A stretch of DNA of 64,000 bases from Streptomyces fradiae ATCC 10745 = DSM 40063 (GCF_008704425.1 NZ_CP023696.1:5372501-5436500), one strand, 5' to 3'; positions 34,357 through 43,499 are shown, counted from the first letter of the stretch. Program-made: numbers and translations. The notes: generated from the sequence alone by a model not told the origin.

Positions 34357-37300
34357 GCGCCCGCCGGATCACCCTCAGGGCCGCCGACCCGCTGGTCGCC
34401 GACCACCGGATCGGCGGCGTCCCGGTCGTGCCCGCCGCCGCGCAGATCGACGCCCTGCTCGCCGCCCGCGACGCCGAGCGGCCCGACCGGGTGTGGAAGC
34501 TGGAGCAGATCGCGTTCAGGGCGCCGCTGACCGTCCCCGGTGCCGAGGCCGGCATCGAGGTGGCGGCGGCCGGGGACGGCCGGTACGCGATCCGCTCCGT
34601 GCCGTCGGCGCCCGGCGAGGAGCCGGTCGAGCACAGCGCCGCCCGCGTGACCGGCACCCCGCTCCCGCCGCCCCGGTACGTCGACGTGGCCGGGCTCAGG
34701 GCGGGCTGCACCCAGCAGGTCCCGCTGGCGGACCTGGCGGCCTGGCGGGACGCGAGCGGCATCGCCTACGGGCCCGCCTACCGGGTCATCCGGTCGGCGC
34801 ACCGCGGCCCCGGCCGCATGCTGCTGATGCTCCGCGCCGAGGACGGCGCGGACGGCGGGGCGGTGCCCCCGTTCGTACCGCCGCCGCTGCTCGACAGCGT
34901 CTTCCAGGCGCTCGGCATGCTCGACGACGGTTCGGCCGGCGCGTGCCTGCCCTGGTACGTCGGCCGGCTGGTGGCCCGCCGCCGGATCTCCGGCACGGTC
35001 ATCGCCCTGGTCGAGCGGGACGAGCCCGCCGACTCCGGCTCCGGCTCCGCCGCCACGTCCGCGGGCGCCGTGCGCGGCCGGGCCGTGGTCTGCAACCAGC
35101 AAGGGGAGGTACTTCTGGAACTGGACCGGATCACCCTCAAGGCCGCGGGGCCCACCGCCGCGCCCCGGCCGGCCGGCGCCCCCGCGGCGCCCGCCGCGAC
35201 CGGCACCGCCCCGGCGACCGGCACCGCCCCGGCCCCGGCACCCGTCCCGGCCCCGGCGACCGTCCCGGCGCCCCGGCCGGCCGCTCCCGCGGCGCCCGCG
35301 CGCCCCGCCGCGCCCCCGGCACCCGCCGGGGGCGACCCGGCCGGCGCCGGCCGGGCACCGGCGGTGGTCCCGATGACCGAGGCCCTGGTCTGGCGCGAGG
35401 TCGCCCCCGCGACCGCCCGCCCTGCCGGGGCCGGCGGGTCCACCGGGCCCACCGCCCCCGGCCCGGCGACCGGCCCCGGGGAAGCGGCCGACGCCGGCCC
35501 GGCGGCCGACGCCGAGGGCACCGTCCTGGTGGTGGCGGCGCACGCGCCCCGCGCGCCCGAGGGCCGCCGGGTCCTCCACCTGACGCCGCAGCGGCTCGCC
35601 GACGAGGGCCTCGACGCCCTGCCGGAGGGCACCGTCCCGCGGGACGTCGTCTACGTGGCCCCCGACGGTCCGGCCGCGGCGGACGACGCGGCGGCGGCGA
35701 CCAGGGCCCTCCAGGACGTCTTCGCCCTGGTCCGCCGGCTCGCCGCCCGCCCGCCCATGCCCGACCTGCTGATCGTCACCGGCACCGCGCACGCGGTGGC
35801 GGAGGGGGACGTCGTCGACCCCCTCATGACGGCCCTGTGGGGCCTCGGCCGCACCCTGCGCGTCGAGCACCCCCGCACCAGGGTCCGCCTGGCCGACCTC
35901 GGCTCCGGCCGGGGCACGGCCGCCGGAGCGGAGGGCGACGACGGCGCCGCCCTCTGGGAGGCGCTGCGCCGGGACGGCACGGAGCTCGCCCTCCGGGACG
36001 GCGCCTGGTACGAGCCCTCCCTGCTGCCGGCGCCCCCGGCGCCCGCCCGCGAGGTGCGGTACCGGGGCGGCCGGTTCCTGATCACCGGCGGCATGGGCGG
36101 CATCGGCCTGCGCGTCGCCGAGTTCCTCGCGGACGAGGGCTGCGCCCGGCTGACCCTGGTCGGGCGGACCGTCCCGGAGCGGGGCGAGGCCCGCGAGCGC
36201 CTCGACCGGCTCGCCGGGCGCTGCGACCTCGACATCGTGGCCGCCGACGTCCGCTCCCTCGGCGAGGTGCTGTCCGGTCCCTTCGACGGGGTGTTCCACG
36301 CGGCGGGCGTACTGCGCGACGGACTCGCCCGCAGCCTGACGCCGGACCGGGTCGACGCCGTCCTCGGCCCCAAGGTCGGCGGCACGCACGTCCTCGCCGA
36401 CCTCGTCGCGGGCGGCGAACACCCGGGCTTCGTCGTCCTGTTCTCCTCCATCGCGGCCGTCCGGGCCAACCTCGGCCAGAGCGCCTACGCCGCGGCCAAC
36501 GGCTACCTGGACGGCTACGCCGCCCGCCGTCGGGCCGAGGGCCTGCCCTGGTACAGCCTCGGCTGGGGCCTGTGGACGGTCGGCATGGGCGAGGCCATCG
36601 CCCCCAAGGCCGCCGCGCACGGCGTCGCCGCGCTCACCGAGGACGACGGCATCGCACTGCTCCGCACGGCCCTGGGCCGCCCGCCCGCGCACTACGTACT
36701 CTCCGCCGCGAACGCGAAGGACGCACCCATGACTGCTGTCACGCCCGACGCCGGCCTCTGGCCGTCGCTCACCCTCGCCCTCCGGAAGGTCCTGCACGTC
36801 GACTCGGTCTCCGCCGAGGACGACCTGCTGGAGCTGGGCCTCGACTCGATGATGGCCGTCGAGCTGGCCGCCTCGCTGGCCTCCGACGGGCTCGACGTGG
36901 ACCCGATGGTGTTCTTCGAGCAGACCCGGGTCGGCTCCCTCCTCACCCACCTGGAGAGCCTGCCGCGCGACGCCGCCGCGCAGGCGCCCGCGGCCCCCGC
37001 CGCGCAGGCGCCCGCCCTGTCCATACCGGCGCCCCGCGAGTCGCCCTACGAGGCCCCCGCGGCGGCCCCCGCTCCGGCCGCCCCGGCGACCGCCGTGCGG
37101 GCCCCGGCGCAGCCGCCCGTGCAGGAGCCGGCCCCCGCCCGGCCCGCCGACGGCTTCGTGCCCGACTGGGACCGCTTCCGCGACACGGACCCCGCCCCGG
37201 CGGCCCGGCCGGCTCCCGCCCCGGCGGCACCGGCCCCCGCGGCCCGGCCGATCCAGGCCCAGGCACCGGCACCGGTCCCCGCGCCCGCCCGTACGGCGTC

Positions 37301-38615
37301 GCCCTCCACGGTCCCGGCGCCCGCCCCGGCGTCCGCCGCCCGGCCCGCCCCCGGCGCGGAGCCGGCCGCCTCGGCCCGCGTCCCCCGCCGTACGCTGCCC
37401 GGCCGGCTGGCCGACGCCCCGCACGGCACCTTCCTCGACCGCCGCATCGACGCGCTGTCGGGCGACGACCGCGGGATCGTTGCGCGCGGCGAGTACTTCT
37501 ACGAGCCGGTGATCGAGGAGGCGTCGGGCTCCCGCATCAAGTTCGACGGCCGCTGGTTCCTGAACTTCGCCTCGTACAGCTACCTCGGGCTCATCGGGCA
37601 CCCCTACATCGACGACCAGGCGCTGCGCGCCGTCGAGCAGCACGGGACCGGCGCGCACGGCGTGCGGCTGCTGGCCGGCACCCTGCACCTGCACCGCGAG
37701 CTGGAGCTGGCGCTCGCCCGCTTCCTCGGCGCGGAGGACGCCATCGTGTTCTCCAGCGGCTACATGGCGAACGTGGCCACGGTCGGCGCCCTCGTCGGCC
37801 CCGGCGACACCGTCATCGGCGACGTCTACAACCACGCCAGCATCCTCGACGGCTACCGGCTGTCCGGGGCCAAGGTCGTCACCTACGCCCACAACGACCT
37901 CGCCGACCTCGAGCGCGCCCTGCGCAAGGCGGGCGACGGCGGCCGCCTGGTGGTCACCGACGCGGTGTTCAGCATGGACGGCGACGTGGCCGACCTGCCC
38001 GGCATCCTGGAGCTGTGCGAGCGCTACGACGCCCCGCTGATGGTCGACGAGGCGCACAGCCTCGGCGTGCTGGGCGACACCGGGCGCGGCATCACCGAGC
38101 ACTTCGGCATCGACCCGGACCGCGTCCACGTCAAGATGGGCACGCTCTCCAAGACCGTGCCGAGCGCGGGCGGCTACGTCGCCGGCTCCCGTGACCTGAT
38201 CTTCGCCCTGAAGAACAACGCGCGCGGCTGGATGTTCTCCGCGGCGGCGACGCCCGCGCAGGTGGCCGCCGCCAAGGCCGCCGTCGAGGTGATGGCCGCC
38301 GCACCGTCCCTGACCCGCGAGCTGCGGGCCAGGACCACCCGGTACCGCGACCAGCTGCACGCCCTGGGCTTCGACACGCTCGCCAGCGAGACGCCCGTCG
38401 TGCCCCTCATCTGCTCCAGCGCCGACCAGGCCGTGGAGATGGCGCGGCTGTGCCAGCTCGACGGGCTCTTCGTCCAGCCGATCGTGTACCCGGCCGTGCC
38501 GCGGACCCTTCCCCGGCTGCGGACGATCGTCAACCTCAGCCACACGGACGCCGACCTGGACGCGGCGGTCGTCACGCTCGAGAAGGCCGGCCGCGCCTGC
38601 GGCCTCATCCGCTGA
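34353..38615 (+). CDS. PKS 4: DH-KR-ACP-alpha-oxoamine synthase (chain release)
   Basis: A 1420-aa protein completing module 6 and releasing the chain. The DH has His18 (HRIGGVPVVP) and Asp181. The KR has TGGMGGIG near 578 with Ser699 and Tyr712. The ACP serine is 832 (GLDSM). A Pro/Ala linker (about 870-1010) leads to a PLP-dependent alpha-oxoamine synthase (about 1015-1415) with HGTGAHGVRLLAGT, VDEAHSLG and the PLP lysine Lys1267 in GTLSKTVPSAGG. AONS/KBL/ALAS enzymes condense an acyl thioester with a small amino acid and lose CO2, giving an alpha-aminoketone. An ACP-oxoamine-synthase end is known in prodiginine RedL-type proteins. Here it replaces a type I thioesterase. The amino acid used cannot be read. 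The N-terminus overlaps the AlkC stop. Confidence 0.92.
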   Translation: MSARRITLRAADPLVADHRIGGVPVVPAAAQIDALLAARDAERPDRVWKLEQIAFRAPLTVPGAEAGIEVAAAGDGRYAIRSVPSAPGEEPVEHSAARVTGTPLPPPRYVDVAGLRAGCTQQVPLADLAAWRDASGIAYGPAYRVIRSAHRGPGRMLLMLRAEDGADGGAVPPFVPPPLLDSVFQALGMLDDGSAGACLPWYVGRLVARRRISGTVIALVERDEPADSGSGSAATSAGAVRGRAVVCNQQGEVLLELDRITLKAAGPTAAPRPAGAPAAPAATGTAPATGTAPAPAPVPAPATVPAPRPAAPAAPARPAAPPAPAGGDPAGAGRAPAVVPMTEALVWREVAPATARPAGAGGSTGPTAPGPATGPGEAADAGPAADAEGTVLVVAAHAPRAPEGRRVLHLTPQRLADEGLDALPEGTVPRDVVYVAPDGPAAADDAAAATRALQDVFALVRRLAARPPMPDLLIVTGTAHAVAEGDVVDPLMTALWGLGRTLRVEHPRTRVRLADLGSGRGTAAGAEGDDGAALWEALRRDGTELALRDGAWYEPSLLPAPPAPAREVRYRGGRFLITGGMGGIGLRVAEFLADEGCARLTLVGRTVPERGEARERLDRLAGRCDLDIVAADVRSLGEVLSGPFDGVFHAAGVLRDGLARSLTPDRVDAVLGPKVGGTHVLADLVAGGEHPGFVVLFSSIAAVRANLGQSAYAAANGYLDGYAARRRAEGLPWYSLGWGLWTVGMGEAIAPKAAAHGVAALTEDDGIALLRTALGRPPAHYVLSAANAKDAPMTAVTPDAGLWPSLTLALRKVLHVDSVSAEDDLLELGLDSMMAVELAASLASDGLDVDPMVFFEQTRVGSLLTHLESLPRDAAAQAPAAPAAQAPALSIPAPRESPYEAPAAAPAPAAPATAVRAPAQPPVQEPAPARPADGFVPDWDRFRDTDPAPAARPAPAPAAPAPAARPIQAQAPAPVPAPARTASPSTVPAPAPASAARPAPGAEPAASARVPRRTLPGRLADAPHGTFLDRRIDALSGDDRGIVARGEYFYEPVIEEASGSRIKFDGRWFLNFASYSYLGLIGHPYIDDQALRAVEQHGTGAHGVRLLAGTLHLHRELELALARFLGAEDAIVFSSGYMANVATVGALVGPGDTVIGDVYNHASILDGYRLSGAKVVTYAHNDLADLERALRKAGDGGRLVVTDAVFSMDGDVADLPGILELCERYDAPLMVDEAHSLGVLGDTGRGITEHFGIDPDRVHVKMGTLSKTVPSAGGYVAGSRDLIFALKNNARGWMFSAAATPAQVAAAKAAVEVMAAAPSLTRELRARTTRYRDQLHALGFDTLASETPVVPLICSSADQAVEMARLCQLDGLFVQPIVYPAVPRTLPRLRTIVNLSHTDADLDAAVVTLEKAGRACGLIR

Positions 38616-38880
38616 CCCGCCGGTGCCGCGCGGCTCCGCCCCCTCCCGGGGACCGGAGGCCACCGCACACCCGCACCGGCCCGTGCGCCGACCGGCGCAC
38701 GGATCACCGCACCGCTCACCGCACCGATCACCGTCACCGCACCGGCCGGCGTACCGGCAGAAGCACCGGCCGGCCGGCGGCCCGGCGGACCCGTCCGCCG
38801 GCGCACCGACCGACTGACGTACCGACTGACGTACCGACTGACGTACCGACCGATGTACCGCGAGCAAGGGGGATTCGACC
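38616..38880. repeat. Spacer with four 12-bp tandem repeats before the 100-aa gene
   Basis: ACCGACTGACGT occurs exactly at 38809, 38821 and 38833, and as ACCGACCGATGT at 38845, immediately upstream of the AGCAAGGGGG Shine-Dalgarno of the gene at 38881. Further degenerate ACCG/CACCG reiteration precedes it. This is the only sizeable gap between genes in the 6342-42778 stretch, so it could hold an internal promoter or an mRNA processing site; none is clear. Confidence 0.7.
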
Positions 38881-39183
38881 ATGACCGACACCACGGCGTT
38901 CTTCGGAGCGGTTCTGAAGACCATCGCCTCCACCCGCAACAACGGCAGCGACCCGGCGGCGTTCGCGTCCGGCGTGGCCGAGCCGGCGGCGCGCATCCGC
39001 GCGCTGGAGAAGGAGATCGGCGAGAGGGGCCTGTCCCCCGCCGAGGCCGAGGAGATCCTCCGCCTGCTGGAGACGACGCTGCGCACCAAGCGCACGCCCG
39101 ACGAGGAGCGCGAGTACTACCTGCAGTACATCGAGAAGGCGTCCGGCGTCAGCCGCGCCTCGCTGGGAGTGGCCGGCTGGTGA
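38881..39183 (+). CDS. Unknown 100-aa helical protein in the biosynthetic operon
   Basis: A 100-residue protein (MTDTTAFFGAVLKTIASTRN...) that I do not recognise. It is highly charged and predicted helical. The middle (about residues 35-75) has a heptad-like EKEIGERGLSPAEAEEILRLLETTLRTKR pattern, and there is no cysteine, signal peptide or membrane segment. The start has AAGGGGG about 7 nt upstream. The TGA overlaps the GTG start of the deacylase (GTGA), so the two are translationally coupled and may act together. It could be an accessory or docking subunit; that is speculation. Confidence 0.8.
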   Translation: MTDTTAFFGAVLKTIASTRNNGSDPAAFASGVAEPAARIRALEKEIGERGLSPAEAEEILRLLETTLRTKRTPDEEREYYLQYIEKASGVSRASLGVAGW

Positions 39184-40349
39184 GCGGCTCCCGTCTCGCG
39201 TGGTTCAGCCACGAGATCTGCTTCTGGCACGACCCCGGCGCCGGTTCGGGGTACGTGCCGGTCGGGCCGGGCGTCGAACCGCTGCGGCAGTTCGCGGTCG
39301 ACCCCGACCTGCGGCGTGCCGAGGGGCTGGTCAAGGCGACCGGGGTGATGGACCACTACACCGCCCACACCCCGGCGCCCGCCACCGACGAGGAGCTGCT
39401 CCTCGTGCACGTGCCCGGCCACATCGAGCGGGTCGAGGCCGCCTCGGCGGCCGGCGCGGGCGACGCCGGCGTGTACGCGCACGTCAACTACCACAGCGCG
39501 CGGGCGGCCAGGCTCGCCGCCGGGGCCTGCGTCCAGGCCGCGACGGGCGTCCTGGACGGCCGCTTCGACCGCGCCTACTGCCTGGTGCGCCCGCCCGGCC
39601 ACCACGCGGAACCCGACCGGGCGATGGCGCTGTGCCTCTACAACAACGTGGCGGTGGCCGCCCGCGCGGCCCAGCGCCACGGGGCGCGGCGGGTGCTGAT
39701 CCTCGACTGGGACGTCCACCACGGCAACGGCATCCAGCGCACCTTCTACGAGGACCCCGACGTCCTGTACATCTCCGTCCACCAGGACGGGCTGTTCCCG
39801 GCGGCGTCCGGTCTCGTCATGGAGACCGGCGCCGGCGCGGGGGCGGGCAGCACGCTCAACGTGCCGCTGCCCGCCGGCTCCGGCCACGGCGCCTACCTGG
39901 CCGTCATGGAGCGGATCGTGGAGCCCGCGGCCCGCGCCTTCGCCCCCGACCTGATCCTGGTGGCGGCGGGCGTGGACGCGGGCGGCCACGACCCGATGGG
40001 CCGGATGATGTGCACCAGCCGGACCTTCCACACCATGGCCTCGGCGATGTGCCGGCTCGCCGACGAACTGACCGGCGGCCGGGTGGTGTTCGCCCACGAG
40101 GGCGGCTACTCGGCGTGGTACCAGCCGATGCTGGTGCTCGGTACGGCCACCGGGATCGCCGGGCTGCCGGCGCCCGAGGACCCGTTCCTGCACTCCCTGG
40201 AGCACCTTCCGGGACAGCGCCTCCAGCGCCACCAGGAGCGGGTGATCCGGCACCTGGAGGAGCACCACCCGCTGCTGACCGGCCGCCCGGCGGACGGGCG
40301 GCCCGCGACGGCCGGACACGCGGTGTCCGGGGACGCGGGGCCCGGATGA
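39180..40349 (+). CDS. HDAC/acetylpolyamine amidohydrolase-like zinc deacylase
   Basis: A 389-aa member of the arginase/deacetylase fold. Family motifs are intact: RPPGHHAEP (His141, His142), DWDVHHGNG (zinc ligands Asp178 and His180), AAGVDAGGHDP (Asp266) and a late EGGY tyrosine. Bacterial members hydrolyse N-acetyl or similar amides of polyamines and small molecules. In this operon the natural substrate would be the N-formyl amide placed by the loading module, giving a free amine late in the pathway; this is inference. An amide-directed ring closure is an alternative role. GTG 39180 is coupled to the preceding stop, and the TGA overlaps the thioesterase ATG (ATGA). Confidence 0.9.
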   Translation: MSGSRLAWFSHEICFWHDPGAGSGYVPVGPGVEPLRQFAVDPDLRRAEGLVKATGVMDHYTAHTPAPATDEELLLVHVPGHIERVEAASAAGAGDAGVYAHVNYHSARAARLAAGACVQAATGVLDGRFDRAYCLVRPPGHHAEPDRAMALCLYNNVAVAARAAQRHGARRVLILDWDVHHGNGIQRTFYEDPDVLYISVHQDGLFPAASGLVMETGAGAGAGSTLNVPLPAGSGHGAYLAVMERIVEPAARAFAPDLILVAAGVDAGGHDPMGRMMCTSRTFHTMASAMCRLADELTGGRVVFAHEGGYSAWYQPMLVLGTATGIAGLPAPEDPFLHSLEHLPGQRLQRHQERVIRHLEEHHPLLTGRPADGRPATAGHAVSGDAGPG

Positions 40350-41182
40350 GCGGCTGGTGGATGAGGGCGGGCAGCGGTGCCCGCCGTACGGCCGCAGGCG
40401 GCCCGGGGCCCGTGCCCCGGGCCCGCCCGCGGTTCCGGCTCGTGGCGCTCCCGCACGCCGGCGGGTGGCCGTCCGCGTTCCGCTCCTGGTGGCAGGTGCT
40501 GCCCGACGACGTCGAGTGCGTCGTGGCCCAGCTGCCCGGCCGGGGCGCGCGCATCAACGAGCCGCTGGTGAGCCGGGTCGAGCCGATGGTCGACGCCCTC
40601 GCCCGCGAGCTGGCCGAGCTGGAGCCGCTGCCGTACGCGGTGGTCGGGCACAGCTTCGGCAGCGTCCTCGGGTACGAGCTGACCCGCGCCATGGAGGCGA
40701 AGGGGCTGCCCCCGGCGCTGCTCGCGGTGTCGGCGCGGCAGCCGCCGTGCTTCCCCAGCGAGCCGCCCTTCGCGCACCTGCGGACCGACGCGGAGCTGCT
40801 GGAGCACCTGACGGACATCGGCGGGATGTCGCCGGGGCTGATGGACCGGGCCGACCTGGTCGGCCCGTCGCTCCGGGCGATCCGCGCCGACCTGGAGGCG
40901 ATGGAGACGTACCGGCGGCCCCGCTCGGGCGTCCGCGTCCCGATCCTGGCCCTCGGCGCCGTGGACGACCCGGTGGTGATCGGCGACCGGATGCACCTGT
41001 GGTCGCTGGAGACCTCCGGCGGCTTCGCGCACCGGACCTTCACCGGAGGCCACTTCTACCTGTACACCCCCGCCAACGCGGCGGCCGTGGCGGCGCTCCT
41101 GCTGCCCGGCGCCGCCGCCGCGCCGCCCCCGGCGGCGGCGCCCCCCGACCCCCTGCCCGGCATCCGAGCCGGGCACCGATGA
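40346..41182 (+). CDS. Type II thioesterase
   Basis: A 278-aa alpha/beta-hydrolase of the TEII family. The nucleophile is Ser103 in GHSFGS, the family LPHAGGWPSAFRSW motif begins the domain, and GGHFYL supplies the catalytic His. A poly-Ala/Pro tail ends the protein. TEII enzymes remove stalled or mis-primed acyl groups from carrier proteins. No type I TE exists on the assembly line, so this would be editing rather than release. An N-terminal extension of about 28 residues precedes the fold; ATG 40346 is supported by overlap with the upstream stop. Confidence 0.92.
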   Translation: MSGWWMRAGSGARRTAAGGPGPVPRARPRFRLVALPHAGGWPSAFRSWWQVLPDDVECVVAQLPGRGARINEPLVSRVEPMVDALARELAELEPLPYAVVGHSFGSVLGYELTRAMEAKGLPPALLAVSARQPPCFPSEPPFAHLRTDAELLEHLTDIGGMSPGLMDRADLVGPSLRAIRADLEAMETYRRPRSGVRVPILALGAVDDPVVIGDRMHLWSLETSGGFAHRTFTGGHFYLYTPANAAAVAALLLPGAAAAPPPAAAPPDPLPGIRAGHR

Positions 41183-41206
41183 GCACGACCCCGAAAGGAA
41201 CCCCCC

Positions 41207-42778
41207 ATGACCACCGACGCCGACACTCCTGCACAGGCAGGGCCACGCGAGTGGCTGGGCCTGGCAGTCCTCGCGCTGCCGACCCTGCTGCTCTCCATCG
41301 ACGTGAGCGTGCTGCACCTCGCCGTGCCGCACATCAGCGCGGCTCTGGACCCCTCCGCCTCCCAGATGCTGTGGATCATCGACATCTACGGCTTCCTGAT
41401 CGCGGGCTTCCTGGTGACCATGGGCACCCTGGGCGACCGGATCGGCCGCCGGAAGCTGCTGCTGATCGGCGCGGCGGCGTTCGGCGTCGCCTCGCTGGCC
41501 GCCGTCTTCGCCAACGACCCGGTCACGCTGATCGCGGCGCGGGCGGCGATGGGTCTGGCCGGGGCCACGCTGATGCCCTCCACGCTCGCCCTGATCATGA
41601 ACATGTTCCACGACGCCCGTCAGCGCGGTGTGGCCATCGCCGTCTGGGTCACGATGTTCTCCGTGGGCATCGCGCTCGGCCCGGTGGTCGGCGGCGCCAT
41701 GCTGGAGTACTTCTGGTGGGGCTCGGTCTTCCTGCTCGGCGTGCCGATCATGGCGCTGCTGCTGGTGGCCGGTCCGCTGCTGCTCCCCGAGTACCGTGAC
41801 GAGCAGGCCGGCGGCCTCGACCTGACGAGCGCGGCGCTGTCGCTGGCCGCGATCCTGCCGGTGATCTACGGCCTGAAGGAGATCGCCAACGACGGCTTCG
41901 GGGCCATCCCGGTCGCCGCGGTCGTCGTGGGCCTGGTCGTCGGGGTGCTCTTCATCCGCCGCCAGCGCTCCCTGGAGAGCCCGCTGATGGACCTGGCGCT
42001 CTTCCGCACCCCCACGTTCCGCACCGCGCTGGTGACGCTGCTGCTCAGCATGCTGGTGGCGGGCGGCACGTACCTGATGGTGACGCAGTACCTCCAGCTC
42101 GTCGGCGGCCTGACGCCGATGAAGGCGGGCCTGTGGCTGCTGCCGGCGGCGTTCGCGCTGATCGTCACCGCGGTGGTGTCCCCGATGGCGGCGAGCCGCT
42201 TCCGGCCCGCGTACGTCGTCGCGGTCGGCCTGGCCGTCTCGGCGGTGGGCCACCTGACGCTGTTCCTGGCCGACAGCTCCTCGGGCATCGCCCAGGTGGT
42301 CATCGGCTTCGCCTTCGTGTACGCGGGCGGCGGTCCGCTGATCGCGCTGGGCACCGACATCGTGGTCGGGTCGGCCCCGCCGGAGCGGGCCGGCGGGGCG
42401 GCGGCCCTGTCGGAGACCAGCACCGAGCTGGGCATGGCGCTGGGCGTGGCGCTGCTCGGCAGCCTCAGCGCGGCCGTGTACCACGCCGGGGTGAAGGTCC
42501 CTCAGGGGGCACCGGAGTACGCCGGGGACACGCTGGCCGGCGCGGTCGACGCGGCGCGGGGCCTGTCCGCGGAGGCGGCCTCCGGCCTGCTGGCCTCGGC
42601 GCGGGACGCCTTCACCGACGGCCTGAACATCATCGGCGGCATCGGGGCGGTCGTGGCGGTCGCCTCGGCCGTGCTGGTGGCGCTCGTCGTGAAGCTGCCC
42701 CCGACGGGCGCGGGCGAGGGCGCCGGCGACTCCGAGGGCGCGGCCGACGGGGCCGCCCCCGTCGGTGTGGAGGGCTGA
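41207..42778 (+). CDS. DHA2-family MFS drug exporter (14 TM)
   Basis: A 523-aa membrane protein of the EmrB/QacA (DHA2) type. It has the motif A-like loop LGDRIGRRKLL after TM2 and about 14 hydrophobic segments (LAVLALPTLLLSIDVSVLHLAVP is TM1). ATG 41207 follows a GAAAGGAACC ribosome-binding site, 24 bp after the thioesterase stop. It probably exports the cluster product, complementing the DNA-repair resistance gene. A strong hairpin follows at 42816. Confidence 0.93.
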   Translation: MTTDADTPAQAGPREWLGLAVLALPTLLLSIDVSVLHLAVPHISAALDPSASQMLWIIDIYGFLIAGFLVTMGTLGDRIGRRKLLLIGAAAFGVASLAAVFANDPVTLIAARAAMGLAGATLMPSTLALIMNMFHDARQRGVAIAVWVTMFSVGIALGPVVGGAMLEYFWWGSVFLLGVPIMALLLVAGPLLLPEYRDEQAGGLDLTSAALSLAAILPVIYGLKEIANDGFGAIPVAAVVVGLVVGVLFIRRQRSLESPLMDLALFRTPTFRTALVTLLLSMLVAGGTYLMVTQYLQLVGGLTPMKAGLWLLPAAFALIVTAVVSPMAASRFRPAYVVAVGLAVSAVGHLTLFLADSSSGIAQVVIGFAFVYAGGGPLIALGTDIVVGSAPPERAGGAAALSETSTELGMALGVALLGSLSAAVYHAGVKVPQGAPEYAGDTLAGAVDAARGLSAEAASGLLASARDAFTDGLNIIGGIGAVVAVASAVLVALVVKLPPTGAGEGAGDSEGAADGAAPVGVEG

Positions 42779-42815
42779 CACAAGCCGTCCGTCCCGCCCG
42801 GAAGGGCGACCCCGA

Positions 42816-42848
42816 GTCCGGCCCGCGTCACGACGACGCGGGCCGGAC
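42816..42848 (+). terminator. Strong terminator hairpin at the end of the biosynthetic operon
   Basis: GTCCGGCCCGCGTC (42816-42829) pairs perfectly with GACGCGGGCCGGAC (42835-42848), giving a 14-bp stem and a 5-nt loop, 37 bp after the MFS stop. There is no T tract. It marks the likely 3' end of the transcript that starts near 4620. Confidence 0.75.
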
Positions 42849-42959
42849 CCGTCATGCGGGGGCACCAGCCCCGGCGCCCGTACGGGGCGCGGCCGCAAGC
42901 CCGGCCGCGCCCCGGCCATCACCCAGGTACCACCCCGGGCCCCGCCCCCAGCGGCACCC

Positions 42960-43045
42960 GTACTGCGGCCCTGCACCGCGGCCCTGCACCGCGGCCCTGT
43001 ACCGCGGCACACCCCCACCGCGGCACCCCTCACCGCGGCACAGCC
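42960..43045. repeat. Short tandem repeats containing ACCGCGG
   Basis: The unit CCCTGCACCGCGG occurs about three times from 42961 (the last with TACCGCGG), followed by looser ACCGCGGCAC reiterations up to the end of the leftward VOC gene. No gene is visible in this spacer. Confidence 0.6.
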
Positions 43046-43067
43046 CCACCCCCAACCTCCCACCCCG

Positions 43068-43499
43068 CTACTCGCCCCCGTCCTCATAGGCGTCGACGTA
43101 CTCACCCGACGGGGGGATGGGCGTGATCACGTCCACCAGGACACCGTCCGGGGCGGCCACGATGAAGTGGCGCTGGCCGAACGCCTCGCTGCGCAGGTCG
43201 AGTTCGACCGGGAGGCCGGCCTCCCGCACCAGCCGGGCGTACTCGGCGTCGACGTCGGCCACCTCGAAGTTGAGGAGGAGGCCCGCGGCGGGCCGCCGGT
43301 ACCCCTCGGGCACGGTGGGGTGGACCGCGGAGACCAGGGCCAGCTCGTGGTGCGGCGGCTCGGGCCGGCGCAGGCTGACGTACCAGTCACTCGTGTAGGT
43401 CGTCTCGAACCCGAAGTGCGTGCGGTAGAAGGCCACGGACTCGTCGATCTGCTCGGTGCAGAGGACCGGATAGAAGCTGGTCAGGGCGGAGGACGTCAT
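43068..43499 (-). CDS. VOC-superfamily (glyoxalase/bleomycin-resistance-like) protein
   Basis: A 143-aa single-module vicinal-oxygen-chelate protein (MTSSALTSFYPVLCTEQIDESVAFYRTHFGFE; ends with the DPxGxxVDV-like APDGVLVDVITP). The family includes glyoxalase I, dioxygenases and drug-binding resistance proteins; the substrate here is unknown. ATG 43499 is where family similarity begins. It diverges from the VOC gene at 43684, with which it shares clear similarity, and from which it is separated by the operator region at 43616-43666. Confidence 0.85.
   Translation of the reverse strand: MTSSALTSFYPVLCTEQIDESVAFYRTHFGFETTYTSDWYVSLRRPEPPHHELALVSAVHPTVPEGYRRPAAGLLLNFEVADVDAEYARLVREAGLPVELDLRSEAFGQRHFIVAAPDGVLVDVITPIPPSGEYVDAYEDGGE

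Noticed and set aside
34353..38615. Interpreting the C-terminal PLP domain as an aminotransferase supplying an amine
   Set aside because: The HGTGAHGVRLLAGT and GTLSKTVPSAGG motifs are those of the alpha-oxoamine synthase group, not class III aminotransferases.
38809..38856. CRISPR array
   Set aside because: The 12-bp repeats are directly adjacent with no spacers and no cas genes are near. The 970-1085 and 42960-43045 repeats fail for the same reason.
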